From assembly GCA_021160725.1 (NCBI GenBank), contig JAGHCA010000039.1:1-43634 (forward strand): 43,634 nucleotides of DNA, written 5' to 3'. Position 1 is the stretch's first letter; the number at the start of each line of letters is the position of its first letter. The notes below the pieces were generated by a model. That model searched no databases. It worked only from the letters and a program-made list of their open reading frames with translations, and was not told the DNA's origin. Position numbers and translations under genes: made by a program. The stretch comes from Dehalococcoidia bacterium. GTDB taxonomy: Bacteria; Chloroflexota; Dehalococcoidia; GIF9; AB-539-J10. This document shows positions 37,548 to 43,634 of this stretch, piece after piece.

Positions 37548-38453
37548 TTATTGTACTCCGATTGTTTCCTTTACCAAACTCAAGGCCACGGGATGCCTTA
37601 ATACAAGGATATTTGCTCCAGCCAAAAGGAGCGATAGCGCTGTTATCCCTTCCCAAAGCAAGCCTTGTTCTTTGCTTTCCTTAGCTTGCTTTGTCTTCCA
37701 ACACTCATCTCCAAGATTGGCGATTATAGGCATCATAGCCATATTATCTTTAGTTATCACACCAATCTGCTTTACCCTCTCCATTAGAGAGAAACTATAT
37801 TCCATGCCATAGCCCAATGCTGAAGACAAGGGGTCTATCACAATTCTATCCGAGGGAAAGAACTTGCTGAGTTTCACATTCAACTCTTTAAGCAGATTGA
37901 TATCCAAGGGAGTTTGGGCGATAGCTGTATGCCCATGCTCTAAAATCGCCCTGCCCACCACTTCGTAATTTTCCTTGAGCACGGGGCCTATGAGAAGGTT
38001 CATTCCATTACACGTTTCAGCAACCTTAGGAAGAACCTCAGCATCTTTGTTCTCGTCTCCTGAGCCATAGACAATCAAAGGCACATCTATTGCCTCGGCT
38101 ATTTCTTTGACCAATGCCGCCGCTTTGTCAGCAGGAGTATCCTTGCCCGCCGGGTCGGTGCCCACAAGGTAAAGAGAAACTGCATCCACAGCAAAATCTT
38201 GACATTTCTTAGCCCACTTAATTGGCTCGGAGATTACGTCTTTAAAAGGCTCAATCAGATGCTCTGGCCAATCCTGAGGTTCCATATCAAGAACTTCCAA
38301 GGCAAACCTCGCTGGATTAGCATTTGAGCCCTGATCAAAAAAGTGAAGAGGGAGAATATTCTCTCCCCCAATCTTTAAGCTCTTCCTGCCTTCTCCAATA
38401 ATTACCTCTCTCACTACTCCAGCATATGCTTCGACTGGTGCTTTATATTCCAT
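37548..38453 (-). CDS. acsD: Corrinoid iron-sulfur protein small (delta) subunit
   Basis: GGENILPLHFFDQGSNANPARFALEVLDMEPQDWPEHLIEPFKDVISEPIKWAKKC...DPLSSALGYGMEYSFSLMERVKQIGV: AcsD/CdhD family. Confidence 0.93.
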   Translation of the reverse strand: MEYKAPVEAYAGVVREVIIGEGRKSLKIGGENILPLHFFDQGSNANPARFALEVLDMEPQDWPEHLIEPFKDVISEPIKWAKKCQDFAVDAVSLYLVGTDPAGKDTPADKAAALVKEIAEAIDVPLIVYGSGDENKDAEVLPKVAETCNGMNLLIGPVLKENYEVVGRAILEHGHTAIAQTPLDINLLKELNVKLSKFFPSDRIVIDPLSSALGYGMEYSFSLMERVKQIGVITKDNMAMMPIIANLGDECWKTKQAKESKEQGLLWEGITALSLLLAGANILVLRHPVALSLVKETIGVQ

Positions 38454-38465
38454 CTTTTTCCTCTC

Positions 38466-39362
38466 CTAACTTTCCAGCCATGCATTGGAGTATAAGGTCT
38501 CTCCCATGAGAACCTTGGCTGTTTTCACATACTCAAGTTTTCTTTGAGGTAGAACAGAGAGGTCTATATCCTCTCCATCCATGATCTTATAAACAAGCTC
38601 GCAAATTTCCGGCATTTCCCCCTTAACTAAACTCATAAGTTCCTTGTCCAAAGGATCAGCGATAGCAGAATATAGCTTATTCTTACCCAACATAACCAGA
38701 TATGTGCGGTTAAGAAGCGGTCGGAGTTCACTGGGTACCCCATTGGATAAATTGGAAAGCCCCACTGTTGACTTAACTCCAGGCAGAACATCTTCAAGTA
38801 TCTTGATAAATTCCAAACAGGCTACAGCAAATCTTTGTCCCTCACCAGCAGTACTCACAGGGAGAATTATGGGATCAACCCAGATATCCTCGTTGGGAAT
38901 TCCCAATTCATTGGCATAGGCAACCGTGTCCATAATACTCTCTATTTTGGAATCAACATCTGGAGGCATTCCCTTATCTGTCATCACCGAAATCACCACA
39001 TCGCAGTTATATTTTCGGGCTAATGGAAGCATTTGTTCTTTAGAATCAGTCTTCCCCGAAGCAGAGTTAAGCAAAGGTCGCTTCTGGCAAGCTTTCAAGC
39101 CTGCCTCCATAGCTACAGGATTCATAGTATCTATGGACAAGGGTAAATCAGTAGTTTCCTGAACTGTGTTAACCAACCACTGCATAGTTTCCTCGGTGTC
39201 TTTTTTCATGGGGCCAACATTCAAGTCAATGTAATCGGCCCCAGCTTCAGCTTGGGCTTTAGCCAAATCTTGGATGACTTTGGGATCTCTTTCTCTTATC
39301 GCTGTAGAGACTGCCCTGGCAAGGACATGTATATTTTCACCTATGATAACCGTCTCAAGCAC
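38466..39362 (-). CDS. acsE: Methyl-THF:corrinoid iron-sulfur protein methyltransferase
   Basis: VIIGENIHVLARAVSTAIRERDPKVIQDLAKAQAEAGADYIDLNVGPMKKDTEETMQWLV...LSIDTMNPVAMEAGLKACQKRPLLNSASG...TVGLSNLSNGVP. GTG start. Confidence 0.93.
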   Translation of the reverse strand: MLETVIIGENIHVLARAVSTAIRERDPKVIQDLAKAQAEAGADYIDLNVGPMKKDTEETMQWLVNTVQETTDLPLSIDTMNPVAMEAGLKACQKRPLLNSASGKTDSKEQMLPLARKYNCDVVISVMTDKGMPPDVDSKIESIMDTVAYANELGIPNEDIWVDPIILPVSTAGEGQRFAVACLEFIKILEDVLPGVKSTVGLSNLSNGVPSELRPLLNRTYLVMLGKNKLYSAIADPLDKELMSLVKGEMPEICELVYKIMDGEDIDLSVLPQRKLEYVKTAKVLMGETLYSNAWLES

Positions 39363-39578
39363 CCCCTGATCTATCCATTCGATATCTCAAATAGTCTATG
39401 CACTTTAGCAAGGGTAAGAGCGTTTGTCAAAAATTTCTCCCCCCAGAGAAAAGAACAAGCGATAATCAGCGTTAATTTCACCGCTTTGCTATAATTTTTA
39501 CGAATTTCAGGGAATAGATAGACAGCAAAATCCTGACAATTATCTCAGACTCTCGACTAGTTAGGATAATAAGTTTAA

Positions 39579-40241
39579 ATGGCTAAGGATTATTATGGAA
39601 TCTTAGGCATTCCTCGGAATGCCTCGGATGCAGAAATCAAGAAAGCCTATCGAAAACTGGCCATGCGATATCATCCCGACCGCAATCCCGGAAGAGAAAA
39701 ATGGGCTAATGCGAAATTCAAGGAGATAAACGAGGCTTATGGAGTCCTTGGTGACCCTCAAAAAAGAAAACAGTACGATCAATTTGGCACTGTAGGCGGA
39801 ATAGGCGACGTCTTTAGTAGCCCTTTCACCCGAACCACTTTCGAGGATATGATGAAGGACTTTGGCGGAGCTGGCTTGAGATTTGATTTTCTTGATGACA
39901 TATTTGGCGATTTCTTGAAGGGCAGAGGCTCTTCTTTCTCCTTCAGAAGCTTCGGTGGCAGACCTGGCGAAATGAAATTTCAAGCCTGGCCGGGGCAAGA
40001 AATCAATCTGGACGAAATATTTGGCCAGGCTCGAAAAAACAATGCTGTTCACTATGAGCTTGCAATCAGCCCGCGAGAGGCCCTGCAAGGGGTGAGGAAG
40101 GTATTAAAAAGAAGAGGTAAAAAGCTGGAGGTAAGGATACCTGCCGGGGTGAGGACAGGCAGCGTGGTAAGATTGAGGAATGCTCGCCAAATAAGTGATG
40201 GTTTGCCGGGCGATATATTGATTAAAATTATAGTTAAATAA
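39579..40241 (+). CDS. DnaJ/CbpA-like J-domain co-chaperone without zinc finger
   Basis: [36 protein letters not shown] (HPD motif); GF-rich linker; one short C-terminal peptide-binding-like segment. Confidence 0.9.
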   Translation: MAKDYYGILGIPRNASDAEIKKAYRKLAMRYHPDRNPGREKWANAKFKEINEAYGVLGDPQKRKQYDQFGTVGGIGDVFSSPFTRTTFEDMMKDFGGAGLRFDFLDDIFGDFLKGRGSSFSFRSFGGRPGEMKFQAWPGQEINLDEIFGQARKNNAVHYELAISPREALQGVRKVLKRRGKKLEVRIPAGVRTGSVVRLRNARQISDGLPGDILIKIIVK

Positions 40242-40438
40242 ATCCAGTCTTGCACCAGGATACAAACAAAGGACGAAGTACTGTGCTTCGCTTTCGTCAA
40301 TGGTTTATTCAGCATAGGTTATACATACTCGATACATTTATGATAATATTGAGGAGATACATCGGTACATTTACCCTTGTAGAGCTTTGCACCCAAAGTC
40401 TATTCTACATAACTATTTAAGGTAGAGAGCCTCACACT

Positions 40439-41722
40439 ATGCCTTTGAATTTAGATTGGAAGCCACGTCGAATATTCTATGGGTGGTGGGTTGTAGGCGC
40501 ATGTTTCCTGATTTCACTATACGGGGGTGGAGTTGTTTTCTACGGGTTTACTGCCATCTTTGAACCTCTGGCTGATGAATTTGGTTGGAGCTATGCACAA
40601 ATTTCATTTGCCGCTTCACTACGTGGACTGGAGGCAGGCCTTCTTGCCCCATTGGTGGGATTGCTTGTCGACCGGTGGGGGCCAAGGAAATTGCTTCTCA
40701 GCGGATCAATCATTACCAGCCTGGGTTTAATGCTTCTCAGCCGTACCAGTTCCCTGGGCACATTCTATGGAGCCTTCGTGGTAATTGCTATAGGCATGAG
40801 CACGTGTAGCAGCACGGTGTTAATGACAGCGGTTGCCAACTGGTTCCGGAAGAAAATAGGTATAGCCACAGGGATTATGATTTGTGGTTATGGATTTAGC
40901 GGCTTGCTAGTGCCGGTCATGGTTGGTCTTATTGATAGATATGAGTGGCGGATGGCGATAGCCATCCTCGCCATAGGAATGTTGGCCATATGTTTACCAC
41001 TGTCTCTTTTAGTCCGCCATAAACCTGAACAATATGGCTACCAGCCCGACGGTGCAGTATATGAGGATGTAAAATCAAATGACTGCCCACTTCCAGCCGA
41101 ATCCGTTGAAGTAAATATTAAAGCGAGTCAAGCTATAAAGAGCCTCACCTTCTGGCACATCACTCTAGCACTATTGTGTCAGGCAGCAATAGTAAGTGCC
41201 ATTACTACACATGTAATGCCTTATCTCAGCAGCATTAATATCACCAGGGCAAAATCCAGCCTGATAGCCAGCGCAATCCCGTTGGTAAGCATTGGTGGCC
41301 GCATTGGTCTGGGCTGGCTTGGAGATAGAATAGATAAGAGGCGACTGATAGCCGGTGCTCTTGCAATGATATGTGGTGGTTTATTATGTTTCGGGTTTGC
41401 CTCCCCTGAAGCCAACTGGTTATTTATTCCTTTCCTCATCCTTTACGGTATTGGCTATGGGGGCAACAACACGTTGAGGGCGTCTGTGCTAAGTGAATTC
41501 TTTGGCAGAAGGAATTTCGGAGCCATACACGGCCTCGTGATAGGAATAATGATGATAGGAAGCATAGCTGGCCCACCCGTAGCCGGCTGGGTATTTGATA
41601 AGTGGCACAGTTACCAGCCGATATGGTTTGTGTTTGCTGGCCTTGCCGTTGCCGCTCTAGCATTGGCGGCAACCACACCCCCAATCAGCACTACAGTTCA
41701 ACAACCGATTGACAGGACGTAA
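40439..41722 (+). CDS. MFS transporter (monocarboxylate / oxalate-formate antiporter-like)
   Basis: FYGWWVVGACFLISLYGGGVVFYGFTAIFEPLADEFGWSYAQISFAASLRGLEAGLLAPLVGLLVDRWGPRKLL (MFS motif A); GRIGLGWLGDRIDKRRLI; about 12 hydrophobic segments. Confidence 0.88.
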   Translation: MPLNLDWKPRRIFYGWWVVGACFLISLYGGGVVFYGFTAIFEPLADEFGWSYAQISFAASLRGLEAGLLAPLVGLLVDRWGPRKLLLSGSIITSLGLMLLSRTSSLGTFYGAFVVIAIGMSTCSSTVLMTAVANWFRKKIGIATGIMICGYGFSGLLVPVMVGLIDRYEWRMAIAILAIGMLAICLPLSLLVRHKPEQYGYQPDGAVYEDVKSNDCPLPAESVEVNIKASQAIKSLTFWHITLALLCQAAIVSAITTHVMPYLSSINITRAKSSLIASAIPLVSIGGRIGLGWLGDRIDKRRLIAGALAMICGGLLCFGFASPEANWLFIPFLILYGIGYGGNNTLRASVLSEFFGRRNFGAIHGLVIGIMMIGSIAGPPVAGWVFDKWHSYQPIWFVFAGLAVAALALAATTPPISTTVQQPIDRT

Positions 41723-42135
41723 CCCTAGAATGTGGTCGCTTAATCTATTGGGCTGAGGACGGAGGCAACTAAGCCTTATAAATCAAGCTATTACTAAATT
41801 CAAGTTAGCCCTTACAATCTTGATTAGAAGCACAACAGAAAGAAGATCTAAGATTGCCAAGTAAGTTAGGAAAGTCGATAAGTCCCACCGTGACTCCATT
41901 TCCCTGTCCACATCAACCGCACATGTTACAGAGTCAAATGAACAACCTCCTGCATTTTACACTCGTTTGTCTCAGTCAATGGAGAATGAAAAATCAAATA
42001 AAACAATTTTTCCTCAATCGTCACAAATTACTTTTGAATGTGGTATATTTATTACAGAAAATTCCCAACGATTCACAAATATGATACACGGCATTTTGAC
42101 CAATTGCCTCAATATAGATTACTAGGAAAATAAGC

Positions 42136-43634
42136 ATGCCATATGGATATATCGGCAAGATTTTGCGAGTTAACCTTTCCTCGGAGAGCTTAATTATTGA
42201 GAAGCCTCCAGAGAATTTCTACCGCCAATATTTCGGCGGCGAGAGCTTTGTAGGATACTTTCTGCTAAACGAACTCCAGCGAGGTGTAGATCCCCTTGGT
42301 CCAAACAATAAACTCATTTTTGCCACTGGTCCGCTGACAGGGGTGCCAGTGGGAGGCTGTGGCCGTCATAGCGTGGGTGGCAAGTCACCTCTTACAGGGG
42401 GATTTGGCGAAGCCGAGGCCGGAGGCTACTGGGGAGCCGAACTCAAAATGGCTGGCTTCGATGCCATAATTGTTGAGGGTAAGGCAGAAAAGCCCGTCTA
42501 CCTTTTCATCCGAGATGGAGAAGCTAAGATTAAGGACGCTCGCCATCTCTGGGGACTAAAGACTTTAGAGTGCCAGAATGCCATCCGCGAAGAGCTAGGT
42601 GACCCGGGCATAAAGGTTGCCCAAATTGGACCTGCGGGAGAGAATCAGGTTCGATTCGCCTGCGTGGTGAATGATTTAGATGCTTTTGCTGGCAGAACCG
42701 GTATGGGGGCGGTTATGGGTTCCAAAAACTTAAAAGCAATAGCTTGCCGAGGTCACCAACGTCTTTCTCTAGCCGACACAAAGGCCGTGGCCGATATCGC
42801 TCGGTGGATCAGGAATAATGCCCCAATTAACAATAAAAGAATGCGGGATCTGGGCACAGCCTCGATTGTTACAACTTTGAACCGACAGGGAGGCTTGCCA
42901 ACCTATAACTTTCAGAAGGGCTCTTTTGACGGAGCCGATAAAATAAGTGGCGAAACTATGAGGGACACCATCTTTTTAAGGAGGAGAAGTTGCTTTGCGT
43001 GTCCTGTTCAGTGCAAACGAGAGGTAAAGGTAGATGAGCCTTATACGGTTGACCCCCGCTATGGAGGGCCAGAGTATGAAACACTAGCTTCTCTGGGCTC
43101 TAATTGTGGCATAGATGATTTGAAAGTTATCGCTAAAGGTAATGAGCTGACCGCTGCATATGGCTTAGATAGCATATCCTGTGGCAGTGTTATTGCCTTT
43201 GCTATGGAGTGCTTTGAACATGGTCTCCTGACGCTGCGAGATACTGGAGGGATAGATCTCCGTTTCGGCAATGGGCCAGCATTGCTGCAAATGATTGAGC
43301 AAGTTTCTCTACGTCAAGGTCTTGGAGCTTTACTATCGGAGGGGGTAGCCCGGGCAGCGAAGAAAATTGGACCAGAGAGCGAAAAATTCGCCCTCCACAT
43401 AAAGAGCCAAGAGTTGCCGATGCATGAACCTCGTTGGAAGCAGGGCATGGGCGTTGGATTCAGCATGTCACCAACAGGCGCTGACCATTGCCATAATATG
43501 CATGACTCAGCCTATACCAGTCTTACCCCACTACTGGAGTATTTTAAAGCTATAGACATATTAGAGCCACTGCCCACCAGTGACCTCTCTGCGGCAAAGA
43601 TACAGCTGCTCATTTATGATTCGCTATGGAAACA
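42136..43634 (+). CDS. Aldehyde:ferredoxin oxidoreductase family tungstoenzyme, truncated at the right window edge
   Basis: Open from ATG 42136 to the window end: MPYGYIGKILRVNLSSESLIIEKPPENFYRQYFGGESFVGYFLLNEL...FATGPLTGVPVGGCGRHSVGGKSPLTGGFGEAEAGGYWGAELKMAGFDAIIVEGKAEKPVYL...FAGRTGMGAVMGSKNLKAIA...RRRSCFACPVQCKREV. Confidence 0.93.
   Translation, partial: MPYGYIGKILRVNLSSESLIIEKPPENFYRQYFGGESFVGYFLLNELQRGVDPLGPNNKLIFATGPLTGVPVGGCGRHSVGGKSPLTGGFGEAEAGGYWGAELKMAGFDAIIVEGKAEKPVYLFIRDGEAKIKDARHLWGLKTLECQNAIREELGDPGIKVAQIGPAGENQVRFACVVNDLDAFAGRTGMGAVMGSKNLKAIACRGHQRLSLADTKAVADIARWIRNNAPINNKRMRDLGTASIVTTLNRQGGLPTYNFQKGSFDGADKISGETMRDTIFLRRRSCFACPVQCKREVKVDEPYTVDPRYGGPEYETLASLGSNCGIDDLKVIAKGNELTAAYGLDSISCGSVIAFAMECFEHGLLTLRDTGGIDLRFGNGPALLQMIEQVSLRQGLGALLSEGVARAAKKIGPESEKFALHIKSQELPMHEPRWKQGMGVGFSMSPTGADHCHNMHDSAYTSLTPLLEYFKAIDILEPLPTSDLSAAKIQLLIYDSLWK

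Noticed and set aside
41723-42135. Possible Moco/tungsten-cofactor riboswitch upstream of the AOR gene
   Set aside because: Context is suggestive, but I could not trace the required helices; a covariance-model search would be needed.
1-43634. CRISPR arrays, tRNA/rRNA genes, transposases or phage genes
   Set aside because: No regularly spaced repeats, RNA-gene signatures or mobile-element proteins were recognised anywhere in the window.

Overview
This window is almost entirely a Wood-Ljungdahl (reductive acetyl-CoA) gene island from what looks like an anaerobic bacterium. My guess is a Chloroflexota/Dehalococcoidia-like lineage, from gene content only. Read 5'->3' on the minus strand, about 23 kb (39362->16069) runs acsE, cdhD (acsD), archaeal-type cdhA, cdhB, short cdhC, cdhE (acsC), nuoE/nuoF-like pair 2, two cooC/acsF ATPases, a [NiFe] hydrogenase (small, large, protease), three metV/metF-type genes (one metV broken by an in-frame TAA), DUF3786, nuoE/nuoF-like pair 1 and a Cys-type formate dehydrogenase alpha subunit. 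A second minus-strand block (10473->1, open at the left edge) carries a cNMP-domain histidine kinase, two receiver proteins, an HdrA split into two abutting ORFs, MvhD, MetV, MetF, HdrC and an HdrA with an embedded GltD/NfnB-like module. This is a strong candidate for an unusual methylene-THF reductase/Hdr electron-transfer (possibly bifurcating) complex. Between the blocks are a third metF paralog, a formate/nitrite transporter with a C-terminal domain shared with the small protein encoded next to it, and a NarXL-like two-component system. The right end has a minimal DnaJ, an MFS transporter and a truncated aldehyde:ferredoxin oxidoreductase. No tRNA, rRNA, CRISPR or transposase was recognised. 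All family calls come from reading the translated sequence; no database search was run.
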